Part shown: positions 39,395 through 47,364 of the stretch, in pieces
How positions within the stretch are numbered: position 1 is the stretch's first letter
Layout: each line of letters begins with the position of its first letter
NCBI GenBank assembly: GCA_003112755.1
Contig: BFBT01000002.1
Location: forward strand, 124,001-188,000
Reading direction: 5' to 3'
Source: Lawsonibacter asaccharolyticus
Lineage (GTDB): Bacteria; Bacillota; Clostridia; Oscillospirales; Oscillospiraceae
DNA length: 64,000 bases
Position numbers and translations under genes: made by a program
The notes under the pieces: generated by a model
Databases searched by the model: none
Seen by the model: only the letters and a program-made list of their open reading frames with translations
Told to the model about the DNA's origin: nothing

Positions 39395-39424
39395 AATCAA
39401 TCACGGTCTATTTGCATACTATCA
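39395..39424 (+). promoter_or_regulatory. AAT/GCATA promoter of the 3D-protein operon
   Basis: AATCAATCACGG...GCATACTAT, 53 nt from the start; TTATCCACTTTAGG follows. Confidence 0.7.
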
Positions 39425-39476
39425 AATCAGTTATCCACTTTAGGAGATAAAAATATACACGAAGGAGAATCCATAC

Positions 39477-40130
39477 ATGGAGACAAAAATTATTACTGTG
39501 AGTCTAAAGAGTAAGGAGATTCAAGAAGCAACTGCACCGAGGTCCCGCAAGTCCCATCGCCGGGAAGTCGTCCATCTGCGCATGGTGGCCTGTTTGGTTG
39601 CTGCCGTGGCGGCTGTCAGCACGATTGCTCTTGCCGCCAGCGGAACCGCAACCGAGGTTCGCCCCGCTGCGAAGGATGAGACCACTACTGAGAAACTCGC
39701 TATTGTCGAGCCAATCAGTGAGATTCATTTCTCGCAAAAGACGCTGCGAATCATCACTGAGGCTGAGGCTGAAGTGCTTCCGCTTGAGACTGCTGAGCAG
39801 ACTCCGGAGCCTGAGTGGGAGACTATTGAAGTCACTGCCTACTGCTCCTGCGCCAAATGCTGTGGCGAGTGGGCCAGCAAGCGTCCTAATGACATCGTCT
39901 ATACGGCCAGCGGAGCTGAAGCTGTAGAGGGCGTGACCGTGGCTGCAGACAAGAGTAAGTACCCCTTCGGTACTGTGCTCTACATCGAAGGCCTGGGCGA
40001 GCGTATCGTTCAGGATGTCGGTGGCGCCATCAAGGGCAACCGCGTGGATGTTTACTTCAACAACCATGAGGACGCTCTTGCATTTGGCCGGCAGACGCTC
40101 AATGCGTATGTCGTTTCACCGAGCGAGTAA
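39477..40130 (+). CDS. Membrane-anchored 3D-domain (RlpA/MltA-fold) protein
   Basis: 217 residues. Cytoplasmic basic N-terminus to about 38, a membrane helix (LRMVACLVAAVAAVSTIALA), an acidic linker, then a 3D domain at about 120-212: VTAYCSCAKCCG, YTASG, TVAADKSKYPFGTVLYIEGL, ERIVQDVGGAIKGNRVDVYF. The three conserved aspartates (in VAAD, QDVG and VDVY) are present, placing it with cell-wall-binding or lytic-transglycosylase-like 3D proteins such as YuiC/YabE. Conjugative elements often encode wall-remodelling proteins; that role is inference. Confidence 0.85.
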   Translation: METKIITVSLKSKEIQEATAPRSRKSHRREVVHLRMVACLVAAVAAVSTIALAASGTATEVRPAAKDETTTEKLAIVEPISEIHFSQKTLRIITEAEAEVLPLETAEQTPEPEWETIEVTAYCSCAKCCGEWASKRPNDIVYTASGAEAVEGVTVAADKSKYPFGTVLYIEGLGERIVQDVGGAIKGNRVDVYFNNHEDALAFGRQTLNAYVVSPSE

Positions 40131-40197
40131 TTAAGTCACCTTCCCGGCTATAAATAACCGAGGTTCCTTGTGGTACTGACTGAAAGGAGATACTACT

Positions 40198-40461
40198 GTG
40201 GAGGAGAAATTATTCTTGGTCGATGACCGGCACTACCTGCATGTACAGGAATGCGATGAAGGTGGGTATGATTACACCTTCTACGACAAGGAGTCCTATG
40301 CAGCGGTTGACGGTGGCCGTATGGACGAGCCGGAGGAGTGGGGGATCACCACCATTCTTCAGGCTGCCGAGGCGATCTGCTATGATCACGGGCTCACTCC
40401 CGAGATGATCGTGGCGGCGCCGCTGGACATGGTCGAACCTTTGCAGGATGCACAGGGTTAA
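40198..40461 (+). CDS. Hypothetical acidic protein
   Basis: 87 residues, GTG start after GAAAGGAG. Pattern YDYTFYDKESYAAVDGGRMD near 21-40 then a helical C-terminus resembles small proteins common on clostridial conjugative elements, but no family name is certain. Operon with the 3D gene upstream and three small genes downstream. Confidence 0.6.
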   Translation: MEEKLFLVDDRHYLHVQECDEGGYDYTFYDKESYAAVDGGRMDEPEEWGITTILQAAEAICYDHGLTPEMIVAAPLDMVEPLQDAQG

Positions 40462-40476
40462 GAAAGGAGAATAGAT

Positions 40477-40701
40477 ATGGAATTCAGTTTGGATATGAAC
40501 ATTAAGCTGGGAGAGAAGAACCACAAGCATGTGGCGATCGTCTCCATCCGCGAGCCCGAGAGTGGCGAATATGCCGAGTTTTACGGCACAGTTAGCCCTG
40601 GTGGGTCGATGGGTCCCGAGCTCACTCAGTTTGTACTGCGCGAGATTGAGTCCTGGATCAGCCTGAAGCAGGACGAGCAGGAGGAGGCCGAGGCAAAATG
40701 A
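40477..40701 (+). CDS. Hypothetical small protein
   Basis: 74 residues after GAAAGGAG. Beta strands (HKHVAIVSIREPESGEYAEF) then an amphipathic acidic helix. Its last four bases overlap the next gene (ATGA). Unknown function. Confidence 0.55.
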   Translation: MEFSLDMNIKLGEKNHKHVAIVSIREPESGEYAEFYGTVSPGGSMGPELTQFVLREIESWISLKQDEQEEAEAK

Positions 40702-41114
40702 GATATGCTGCGAAGCTGCTCATTCCCAGCCGGCGCCTGGCCGTCATCAACGGCTACCTGAACGCCGAGCAGGAAGATGAGTTCCAGGGAGAGGACAACA
40801 CCATCATCCACACGGTTTTGTTCCCCGATGGCAAATTCATGGATATCAAGTGCTGCGGCTGTCAGGACGAGTCCTCTTGGACCGAAGCTGTGCTGTTTGC
40901 GAAAGCGAATGGTGGCGGTTTCAGCCAAGTGGCCTACACGGAACCCGACGAGTCCTATCTGGGCGAGTGGGAGCTGGAGGACGAAGGTAACAGCTATTTC
41001 GTGGAGGTCGTCGATGGCGGTGACATCGAAAACCTGGAGCTTGCAATCATCTCTCCCGAAGGAGTCATTTCCCGGGACTGGCAGGCTGAAGGCTGGAGCA
41101 TAGACAAGAATTAG
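40698..41114 (+). CDS. Hypothetical protein
   Basis: 138 residues overlapping the preceding gene by 4 bases. A CCGC cysteine group near 52 (DIKCCGCQDESSWTEAVLFA), TEPDESYLGEWELED and EGNSYFVEVVDGGDIENLEL strands suggest an acidic beta protein. No family recognised. Confidence 0.6.
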   Translation: MRYAAKLLIPSRRLAVINGYLNAEQEDEFQGEDNTIIHTVLFPDGKFMDIKCCGCQDESSWTEAVLFAKANGGGFSQVAYTEPDESYLGEWELEDEGNSYFVEVVDGGDIENLELAIISPEGVISRDWQAEGWSIDKN

Positions 41115-41126
41115 GGAGGACTCGAC

Positions 41127-41318
41127 ATGAAGAAAATTAAGGGAACTCTTGTCTTCGAGCTGGCGGTCGGCCAATGTGCCGCCATCGTCGAAGAAAACAA
41201 CCCCAACCAGGTGCTCCGCACCTCCAAGGTCGTAACAATCTGCAGCATCTCTGCGGATTGCAAGACCCTCGTGTTCCGCACGGAACATGGGTCTGAGTAT
41301 GAACTTTTGGTCATCTGA
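41127..41318 (+). CDS. Hypothetical small protein
   Basis: 63 residues after GGGAGGA. All-beta pattern (GTLVFELAVGQCAAIVEENN, SKVVTICSISADCKTLVFRT) with two Cys. Last gene of the 39.4-41.3 kb operon. Confidence 0.55.
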   Translation: MKKIKGTLVFELAVGQCAAIVEENNPNQVLRTSKVVTICSISADCKTLVFRTEHGSEYELLVI

Positions 41319-41362
41319 GCGCAAAGAAAGAGCCCCCCTCCGGGGCTCTTTCTTTGCGCTCA
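41317..41362. terminator. Long bidirectional terminator between convergent genes
   Basis: GAGCGCAAAGAAAGAGCCCC pairs perfectly with GGGGCTCTTTCTTTGCGCTC, a 20-bp stem; it includes the stop of the minus-strand gene. Confidence 0.9.
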
Positions 41363-41803
41363 GACTGTTTGGTTATAATTCAAAACAATGTAGCCCGCAT
41401 TATGCTCGCTTCGGGGAGAGATGTCAGCCACAGCGCTGATATGTCCCCAAGGGAAGATGTAGCGATTTTCGCCCTTCGGTTGTTCTGTCGGCCGGCCCAG
41501 TCGGACAAACAGCCAACGAGCACATACGACAAAGCGAAACTGTTGCCGCTCGCATTGATCCGCCATGGATGCAGGATATTCGATGCATGGCCGGAGGATG
41601 AGCCGCAGTAAATGGCCGGCAAGGAAACTGAATTCAGGGAGGAAATCGGTGCCATCCACAGAGACGGGACTGGTTGCACAAAAATAGTCGCAGGATGAGG
41701 CCCGCACCGGCAAACCGGAGGTGAGGAGTTCATCCATGGTCGTCTGCGGAGAAAACGGGAAATCGTCCAAGGAAAGAATGCCATGGGGAAGGTCTAATAC
41801 CAT
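41360..41803 (-). CDS. Hypothetical protein
   Basis: 147 residues from ATG 41803; the ATG at 41815 touches the AAAGGAG. It begins MVLDLPHGILSLDDFPFSPQ and has an aromatic C-terminal third. No family recognised; monocistronic with its own promoter, convergent with the 3D operon. Composition fits a soluble cytosolic protein. Confidence 0.6.
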   Translation of the reverse strand: MVLDLPHGILSLDDFPFSPQTTMDELLTSGLPVRASSCDYFCATSPVSVDGTDFLPEFSFLAGHLLRLILRPCIEYPASMADQCERQQFRFVVCARWLFVRLGRPTEQPKGENRYIFPWGHISAVADISPRSEHNAGYIVLNYNQTV

Positions 41804-41842
41804 ATTGGGAAGCATCTCCTTTTGTTTTGTTGGATTATTTCC

Positions 41843-41870
41843 ATCCTATGCACAGATGCTGGTTCCAATT
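41843..41870 (-). promoter_or_regulatory. AAT/GCATA promoter of 41360-41803
   Basis: Minus-strand AATTGGAACCAGC...GCATAGGAT, about 40 nt before the start. Confidence 0.65.
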
Positions 41871-41900
41871 CTGCCAGATGGAAGTTCGGCATGGGAGCGG

Positions 41901-41985
41901 GATTCTTTTTCAGCGGAGAAATATGGCGGAGAATTTCTCTTTTGCCAGATTGCGGCACAACCTTGTCCATTGCCCGCGAGGTTGT
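41901..41985 (+). repeat. Intergenic repeat, F arm (diverged)
   Basis: ATTCTTTTTCAGCGGAGAAA, ATGGCGGAGAATTTCTCTTT, then a decayed right part. Faces the minus promoter 30 bases away. Confidence 0.6.
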
Positions 41986-42082
41986 AGTGTAGTGCTGATG
42001 TACGAGCTAATCGTTGCTGCCAACATTTTGCTGTACAAATGCCTGTGGCAGGTAGGGGCCGTGCAGTGGCACTGGCGGAGTC

Positions 42083-42136
42083 CTCACGGACCATTGAAAG
42101 AAAACCAGGCCACATTTCTCCGCCCAAAAAAAGACT
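42083..42136 (+). repeat. Intergenic repeat, R arm (short variant)
   Basis: CTCACGGACCATTGAAAG, no GGCTCC hairpin, CATTTCTCCGCCCAAAAAAAG; faces the plus promoter at 42185. F and R here separate divergent promoters. Confidence 0.65.
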
Positions 42137-42184
42137 CTGGCTCTCCTCGGCTACACATCCACAGAATGAGTCGTGTTTGCTGGG

Positions 42185-42214
42185 AATAGCTTTAAGAATG
42201 CAAGCATATCATGA
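42185..42214 (+). promoter_or_regulatory. AAT/GCATA promoter of 42246-42437
   Basis: AATAGCTTTAAG...GCATATCAT, then AAAGGAGG at 42229. Confidence 0.6.
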
Positions 42215-42245
42215 AATCAAACAACGCTAAAGGAGGAATCGAACC

Positions 42246-42437
42246 ATGAGGAAGGTAGTGGATCTCTGCAAGCAATCCAAGAAGGCCCAGAAGGCCTTCT
42301 ACGCTGCACAACGAGGCAGCTGGAACGGGGTCAACCCTGTTTCCCGTGTTGTCCCAAACGGCAAGGCGTACTCCAGGGCAAAAGCAAAGGCCGATGCCCG
42401 GCGGGACGCCTGCCGTCCTTTTTTTTGCCCTAAATAG
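42246..42437 (+). CDS. Small basic protein
   Basis: 63 residues after AAAGGAGG. KKAQKAFYAAQRGSWNGVNP then VSRVVPNGKAYSRAKAKADA resembles short basic phage/plasmid proteins of unknown role. The last dozen codons overlap a hairpin plus eight T residues, so the transcript may terminate within the gene, or the true stop was lost. Confidence 0.5.
   Translation: MRKVVDLCKQSKKAQKAFYAAQRGSWNGVNPVSRVVPNGKAYSRAKAKADARRDACRPFFCPK
42403..42426 (+). terminator. Terminator overlapping a gene end
   Basis: GGACG-CCTGC-CGTCC then TTTTTTTT inside the last codons of 42246-42437. Confidence 0.65.
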
Positions 42438-42462
42438 CTCCTACTCTGCCTGCATAGGATAT
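42433..42462 (+). promoter_or_regulatory. AAT/GCATA promoter of the lectin-like array, first operon
   Basis: AATAGCTCCTACTC...GCATAGGAT; CACAATTTGGGG 18-20 nt after the CATA; AAAGGAGG at about 42493. Confidence 0.75.
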
Positions 42463-42510
42463 ACCAGACGCACAATTTGGGGAGGCAAACCAAAGGAGGT
42501 ATTAAAATAT

Positions 42511-43200
42511 ATGGGGAGCTATACCATCGAGCGATTTGGCAGCGTCCATCCACGAGTCCAACCTAACTGTGGCCTGGGTAACACGATCTCTGGTCATGAG
42601 CTGGAGTGGATCTCTGTGAATGGTCTTTTGGTGGCAAGCCGGCCGATTAAGTTCAATATCTCCTGGGACAGGCTCAACAAAGAGGGGCTGGTCTATGGAA
42701 AGGAGATCGTCATCGACGGCAAGCCCTATATCTGCCGGCTGGTGAAAAACTACCCAGGGGCGAATGGTGATTGGGAATGGCACGACATCCTGTCCATGAC
42801 ATCCTCCGATGATGACCTGTGGCATTGGAAACGGTGCTGGTCATGGTCGCAGGATAGAGGGAAAGACCCGAGTACTGACGACCACTGCGGCGTGTTTGGA
42901 TACAGCTGCGCACACGGCGAAGGTTGGATATTGCCATCTACCAGATCACAGCAGATTGGCTGGCGGCCAGCCCTGGATCGCCCTAGTATGGAGCTTTGCC
43001 GGGCCAACATTGGCAAGATGATTTCATTCGGCTGCGACGGCATGGTCTACAAGGGCGAATTAGCCGATTTTAGTGACTACGACCTGCTCGTCGATTTCAT
43101 CAATCCGATGCCGGTTCTGGAGTTGGGACATGCTGTGCAGACCGATGATCTCAGCTTTGTCTTCGACCGTGCCCAGCTGGACTTCATCCACGAACTCTAA
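42511..43200 (+). CDS. Lectin-fold-like family protein, array copy 1
   Basis: 229 residues from ATG 42511 (the longer frame crosses the upstream terminator and promoter). Family landmarks: FGSVHPRVQP, ISGHELEWISVNGLLVASRP (about 25-44), ISWDRLNKEGLVYGKEIVID (about 50-69), WHWKRCWSWSQD, QQIGWRPALDRP, FSDYDLLVDF and a final FDRAQLDFIHEL. Compared with the others the middle is His/Cys-rich (DDHCGVFGYSCAHGEGW), so the putative ligand-facing segment differs most. First of three genes in an operon. Confidence 0.75.
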   Translation: MGSYTIERFGSVHPRVQPNCGLGNTISGHELEWISVNGLLVASRPIKFNISWDRLNKEGLVYGKEIVIDGKPYICRLVKNYPGANGDWEWHDILSMTSSDDDLWHWKRCWSWSQDRGKDPSTDDHCGVFGYSCAHGEGWILPSTRSQQIGWRPALDRPSMELCRANIGKMISFGCDGMVYKGELADFSDYDLLVDFINPMPVLELGHAVQTDDLSFVFDRAQLDFIHEL

Positions 43201-43228
43201 AGAGTAAAATAGGAGGTATTGCAAAACA

Positions 43229-43957
43229 ATGGAGAAGAAACAATTTGGCTCACTGTATATCAATAAGCGGCCGGTCGTCCCGGCAGGACGGCAATTTGAC
43301 CGCTATCGGGAAACCCCGGTACTTGAGCTTGGCGGCACCAAGCCTGGAAAAGAAATCGAATGGCTGACAGTCGGACATCTGCTCATCGCAACTCGCGTCC
43401 TGATACATTCGATCTCCTGGGAAGACCTGGACCAGCGGGGGCTGATCTCCGGCCAGGAGGCTGTCATTGACAGCAAACGGTACAAGGTGCGAACCCCATC
43501 CGTTAAGGAATGGGATGAGGCTGCGGCCATGTGTGTTGGGCACATTCAGGATCTCTGGTACTTCCAGGATGGATGGTCCTGGTGTATTGAGGAATCCACT
43601 CTCGACAACCGGCTGCGGTATCTCTGCAGCGGCAACAATACGCACAGTCCAATGACCTGTTCCGCGAAAACCCGGTCAAAGCCGTTTGGCTGGCGCCCGG
43701 TACTGGAGCCAATTTCGGCTGGACCCAACGATATCCAGGCAATGTTCGGTTCAATGGTCACCGTGGCGCACAACGGCTCTGTGGTGGTTGGAATGCTTAC
43801 CGGCATTTCCGACTATGACCTGGTCCTCCGCCGGGCTCAGTTTGACAGGAAGGGCCCGGATAGCGATGATTTTGCTAAAAGAATCAAGGATGGGACTATC
43901 GTTGTGAACCGGGACCTTGTGGACTATATCTCGCAGACCCAGGATTCTGAGAGTTGA
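43229..43957 (+). CDS. Lectin-fold-like family protein, array copy 2
   Basis: 242 residues after AGGAGG. FGSLYINKRPVVPAGR start, PGKEIEWLTVGHLLIATRVL (about 40-59), ISWEDLDQRGLISGQEAVID, a DLWYFQDGWSWCIEES core, RYLCSGNNTHSPMTCSAKTR variable stretch (about 130-150), FGWRPVLEPI, ISDYDLVLRR and DGTIVVNRDLVDYISQ. All family motifs intact. Its 3' end is 18 bases upstream of the next gene's start. Confidence 0.75.
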   Translation: MEKKQFGSLYINKRPVVPAGRQFDRYRETPVLELGGTKPGKEIEWLTVGHLLIATRVLIHSISWEDLDQRGLISGQEAVIDSKRYKVRTPSVKEWDEAAAMCVGHIQDLWYFQDGWSWCIEESTLDNRLRYLCSGNNTHSPMTCSAKTRSKPFGWRPVLEPISAGPNDIQAMFGSMVTVAHNGSVVVGMLTGISDYDLVLRRAQFDRKGPDSDDFAKRIKDGTIVVNRDLVDYISQTQDSES

Positions 43958-43974
43958 TCCAAGGGGGTGTTACT

Positions 43975-44727
43975 ATGAGGGAATTATTTTTGGGTACTGT
44001 TCAGGTGAATAGGCAGACCCGGCAGCCCGGAGACATGGCTGGCAACGGCCCTATCCGATTGGCAGACTCAACACACAAATTCGCAGAGCTGATCTGCTGG
44101 CTCTGGCACGATGGAAAACTGGTAGCTGACCGCAATATTCTCAAGGATGTCAGCTTCAGCCGCCTGGATGAGGCAAACCTCTGCTGGGGCGCCGATGTGA
44201 CCATAGACGGAATGCTGTTCCAAGCCCGGTTACTTCGTGGCGAGCGGTTCGGCGAATTTATAAGCGATGAGTTCACCGAGTTCTGGAATACCTACGGAAG
44301 TAAGATGATTACTGAAGAGCAGCTTTCGCTAAGCTGGACTCTGACGGCCGTGAGCGATGAGCGAATGGCTCTTTTCAGGGGCGGTAATTCCTGTGGGACT
44401 GACATGCCGATGGGCTTGTCTTTGAGGGACCGCAGCAAAGGCATAGGCTATCGACCGGTTCTAATCCCGCAGGGACTCAACCCGAAACGGGCGCATACGG
44501 CCCTTGGGAAGAAGGTCATCCTGTATGGCCCTGATGGAATTGTCATCGGCAACCTGAAGACCGTCGGCGACTATGAATTGGAGCTGGTTGTTCCTGAAGA
44601 TACCCGGTTCGAAGATAGTGGCTTCGATGGTTTCGCCTGTGATATCGGTGACCGCCATGTGGTCGTCGACCGGGGGCAGGTGCAATGCATCCAGCTTCTC
44701 CAGAACAGGCCGGAAATTAAGCCTTGA
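43975..44727 (+). CDS. Lectin-fold-like family protein, array copy 3
   Basis: 250 residues from ATG 43975, set by AAGGGGG. LFLGTVQVNRQTRQPGD start; CWLWHDGKLVADRNILKDVS replaces the usual EIxW/LLIA block; then GADVTIDGMLFQARLL, an extra acidic stretch, FRGGNSCGTDMPMGLSLRDR (variable segment), GIGYRPVLIPQ, VGDYELELV and DRHVVVDRGQVQCIQLL. The most diverged member at its N-terminus. Last gene before a terminator. Confidence 0.7.
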   Translation: MRELFLGTVQVNRQTRQPGDMAGNGPIRLADSTHKFAELICWLWHDGKLVADRNILKDVSFSRLDEANLCWGADVTIDGMLFQARLLRGERFGEFISDEFTEFWNTYGSKMITEEQLSLSWTLTAVSDERMALFRGGNSCGTDMPMGLSLRDRSKGIGYRPVLIPQGLNPKRAHTALGKKVILYGPDGIVIGNLKTVGDYELELVVPEDTRFEDSGFDGFACDIGDRHVVVDRGQVQCIQLLQNRPEIKP

Positions 44728-44732
44728 AAAAT

Positions 44733-44768
44733 CGGGTCTGCGCAGTCGCGCAGGCCCGGTTCTTTTTG
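44733..44768 (+). terminator. Terminator of the first array operon
   Basis: CGGGTCTGCGC pairs with GCGCAGGCCCG, then GTTCTTTTTG. Confidence 0.85.
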
Positions 44769-44773
44769 TCCAG

Positions 44774-44803
44774 AATGGAGCTGGCTTAGCCTGCATATAA
44801 CAG
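44774..44803 (+). promoter_or_regulatory. AAT/GCATA promoter of the second array operon
   Basis: AATGGAGCTGGC...GCATATAAC; GCAATCTTGG 19-21 nt after the CATA. It starts 6 bases after the terminator T-run with no F/R arm between. Confidence 0.7.
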
Positions 44804-44849
44804 ACCAGATTCGCAATCTTGGAGATACGAAACGAAGGAGGAAAATATA

Positions 44850-45527
44850 ATGGAGATCAAGAAATTCGGCAGTCTGATCATCCGCAGCAAGCCAGTCCTG
44901 CCGGGCCGGATGTACTACCGCTATAAGGACCATCCGACCATAACGCTGGGGGCCAGTACTCCCGGCAATGAGATTGAATGGCTGGAGCACGATGGACTGT
45001 TGATCGCAACCAGGAATATCCTAACAGGTGTTTCCTGGGATGACCTGAACCGCAATAAGCTGATTCTCGGCAAAAGGGTTGAGATTGATGGCAAGCGGTA
45101 TTGGGTCCGTACTATGAAGAATGGTCCCAATCATACCCCAGACGACGAGTGGGGCCATTTTCTGGATGCCTGTCCGGATGAACACCTGCTGTGGGACATC
45201 TCCTGCGGCTACAGCTGGTGCATAAATGCAGTCGATCCACTCAAGCCTGACATGAAGGACCTGCGTGGAGGCAGCGCGGCAAGAGGCAGGTCTCAGTATT
45301 CCAACAATTCGTCCCTGGTGTCCTTTGGCTGGCGGCCGGTACTGGAACCCATAAGCCCAATTCCGCCCGACATCGATACTCTGATCGGCGTTGATGTGGT
45401 GGTGAAGAGCCAGGGCTCGACCATTCATGGAAAGCTGGAATCGGTCAGCGCCTACGACCTGACGCTCCGCAACGCCAAAATTAAGTCGTTTGGAGGCAAT
45501 TTTAAGGAGTCTGCAAAGGAGGAATAA
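44850..45527 (+). CDS. Lectin-fold-like family protein, array copy 4
   Basis: 225 residues after GAAGGAGG. FGSLIIRSKPVLPGRMYYRY, PGNEIEWLEHDGLLIATRNI (about 37-56), VSWDDLNRNKLILGKRVEID, YSWCINAVDP core, LRGGSAARGRSQYSNNSSLV variable segment (about 140-159), FGWRPVLEPI, VSAYDLTLRNAK. It is shorter at the C-terminus than copies 2 and 3, lacking the DGxIVVDR strand. Close in sequence to copy 2. Two bases separate it from the GNAT fusion. Confidence 0.75.
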   Translation: MEIKKFGSLIIRSKPVLPGRMYYRYKDHPTITLGASTPGNEIEWLEHDGLLIATRNILTGVSWDDLNRNKLILGKRVEIDGKRYWVRTMKNGPNHTPDDEWGHFLDACPDEHLLWDISCGYSWCINAVDPLKPDMKDLRGGSAARGRSQYSNNSSLVSFGWRPVLEPISPIPPDIDTLIGVDVVVKSQGSTIHGKLESVSAYDLTLRNAKIKSFGGNFKESAKEE

Positions 45528-45529
45528 TT

Positions 45530-46711
45530 ATGACCGAAAAGCCGCTCCAGGCAAAGATCAGGTACACCAGGGCCCTGGGCACGCCCTATGTCCGCGGCAA
45601 ACCCGTGGAGGTAGGAAAGAACCTCAGCCGCTATAAGGCCGATGCGCCTATTACAATCGGCGATACAGTGCCTGGGCAGGAGATATATTGGTTTGAGGTG
45701 GGCAACCTTCTGATCGCCTTCGAGCCAGTTTTGTACGCTACCCATTATGGAACCATGAAGGAGCTTGAGCTCGTTCATGGCCGGCAGATCACCATCGACG
45801 GCAAAGTCTATACCTGCCGGTTGATCCAGGCTCTGCAAAAGGACGGGCCTAACGGCGAGCTGCGCATGTCGGATGAGATGGAGGAATTCGAGAGAGTTGC
45901 CAACGGCTGGAGTGTTTTCTCCAGACAGTGTTTTTTGGCCCAGGAGGGGAACTTCAACCGGATTCTCATGTCCGCTGCACCTGCAAACCTTGCCATGGGC
46001 TATGCCTGGTACCCGGTATTGGAACCGCTGGCGCAGAAGCCCGAGGCGCTGGTTGGCAAAGAGGTTGCCCTGGATGCCGGCCAATATGGTACCATTTCCG
46101 GGGTTTTGGAAGATGTCGGCGACTACGATTTGCTCATTGGAGGCATCTCGTCTGTTCTGATAGATCCCTCCTGTATGTGCCAAGTTTCTGGAGAAAAGGT
46201 TATCGTCTCGTGCGATGCCGTTTCTTCGTTGCAGGGAGCAACTGATTTGGATTATTCGGTCCGGCTGCTCACCGCTGCAGACGAGTACATCATCCATGAC
46301 CTTAGTGCCAGGATACAGAATGAGTACCTTGGTGGAATCCTTTCGATGGAGGGATTTCCCTATGGGCTGTTCGCAAAAAACGAGCTGGTAGGATATTGCA
46401 TGATATGCCCCGCGCATGGATCCCTGGGACTGTCTAAGGAAGAAGCCTGGCGGGTCCGCCCAGATGATGGGCTCCTGATCGACGATTTCTTCATCCAGCC
46501 AGAGCACTCCGTCAAGGGGCGGATGGAGCAGCTTCTGAAAGCCAGCATTGCAAAGGTTACAAAGGAAAAAGGCTGGGAAGGAACTAAAGACCCTCATTGG
46601 GTATTCTTCCTGCCAGCCAATGCTGAGGAGCCTGCCCTTTTTGAAATACTGGGTTTCTCCGAGCTCTGCGGAAAAAAGGGACTCCCGGTTATGGGTTTGG
46701 AGATTATCTGA
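45530..46711 (+). CDS. Lectin-fold-like domain fused to GNAT acetyltransferase
   Basis: 393 residues, GGAGGAAT before the ATG. Residues 1-225 are the array family (RALGTPYVRGKPVEVGKNLS, PGQEIYWFEVGNLLIAFEPV, GRQITIDGKVYTCRLIQAL, YAWYPVLEPL, VGDYDLLIGG). Residues about 243-393 form a GNAT-type N-acetyltransferase: VRLLTAADEYIIHDLSARIQ start, GLFAKNELVGYCMICPA (beta 3/4), LLIDDFFIQPEHSVKGRMEQ (motif A with the acetyl-CoA loop region), ALFEILGFSEL (motif B). The only copy with an enzyme domain, and last in its operon; it could modify what the lectin-like part binds (inference). Confidence 0.75.
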   Translation: MTEKPLQAKIRYTRALGTPYVRGKPVEVGKNLSRYKADAPITIGDTVPGQEIYWFEVGNLLIAFEPVLYATHYGTMKELELVHGRQITIDGKVYTCRLIQALQKDGPNGELRMSDEMEEFERVANGWSVFSRQCFLAQEGNFNRILMSAAPANLAMGYAWYPVLEPLAQKPEALVGKEVALDAGQYGTISGVLEDVGDYDLLIGGISSVLIDPSCMCQVSGEKVIVSCDAVSSLQGATDLDYSVRLLTAADEYIIHDLSARIQNEYLGGILSMEGFPYGLFAKNELVGYCMICPAHGSLGLSKEEAWRVRPDDGLLIDDFFIQPEHSVKGRMEQLLKASIAKVTKEKGWEGTKDPHWVFFLPANAEEPALFEILGFSELCGKKGLPVMGLEII

Positions 46712-46730
46712 TTGTTGCCAAAGACGAAAT

Positions 46731-46770
46731 CTGGGGTCCAGGCTTTTGCAGCCTGGGCCCCGGATTTTTT
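46731..46770 (+). terminator. Terminator of the array
   Basis: CTGGGGTCCAGGC pairs with GCCTGGGCCCCGG, then ATTTTTTG, running straight into an F arm. Confidence 0.9.
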
Positions 46771-46870
46771 GTCTTTTTTAACGAAGAAAAGCGGCTATGG
46801 ATTTTTACCTTTGCCGGAAGCGATTGCTGGGGCCAGCTCCCATTCGGGAGCCTATGTCGGGTCCGTGAGA
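46771..46870 (+). repeat. Intergenic repeat, F arm
   Basis: GTCTTTTTTAACGAAGAAAA, hairpin AGCTCCCATTCGGGAGC, then GGGTCCGTGAGAC; pairs along its length with the R arm at 47081. Confidence 0.9.
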
Positions 46871-47080
46871 CAGCGAAATTTGCGCACAAAACGAAACAGC
46901 CTCCATGATGCAAAGCAGGAGGAACTTCATTCTGCCGGAGCAGTTCGCGCGAAACCGTTTCGCAGGGCTAATTGTTTTAGACCACACAACCTTTCTTCGA
47001 AAGGCTGCAACAATGAGCACACTTGTCTGTTGTTCGCAACGCCACGCCAAAAAAAAGATGCCCGGAAGGGGAGAGGCACA
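46871..47080. repeat. Core between paired F and R arms
   Basis: 210 non-coding bases. Contains GCGAAACCGTTTCGCAG, shared with about 20330, and a TTTCTTCGAAAG palindrome. The whole F-core-R unit could form a 400-nt cruciform or RNA hairpin. Confidence 0.5.
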
Positions 47081-47179
47081 CTCGCGGGCCCGGCATAGGT
47101 TCCTGATAGGGAACCGGCTCGTAGCCATGCCCCAAAGCAAAAGACAAATCTCCTGCCGCTTTTCTTCGTTAAAAAAGAT
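47081..47179 (+). repeat. Intergenic repeat, R arm
   Basis: CTCGCGGGCCCGGCATAGG, hairpin GGTTCCTGATAGGGAACC, CTTTTCTTCGTTAAAAAAGA; followed after 60 bases by the secretion-operon promoter. Confidence 0.85.
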
Positions 47180-47238
47180 GTTAAACCACTACAGGTGCCC
47201 AACAAAAGACAGCGCAAACCAGCATCCTAATCCCTGGC

Positions 47239-47268
47239 AATAGCTTCCGGTGCGTTTGCATAGTATTT
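47239..47268 (+). promoter_or_regulatory. AAT/GCATA promoter of the secretion operon
   Basis: AATAGCTTCCGGTG...GCATAGTAT; leader about 95 nt to AAGGAGG and the ATG at 47365. Confidence 0.7.
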
Positions 47269-47364
47269 AGAAGTGTAAGACCACAGCCCTATAACCGGTC
47301 TTAATCATCCCTTAAACAGCCCCCGGTCATATGGGACGAAACCTGAAGGAGGTGTCACTCACAC

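Noticed and set aside
42511..46711. Diversity-generating retroelement targets
   Set aside because: The proteins resemble lectin-type targets, but no reverse transcriptase or template repeat was found in the window.
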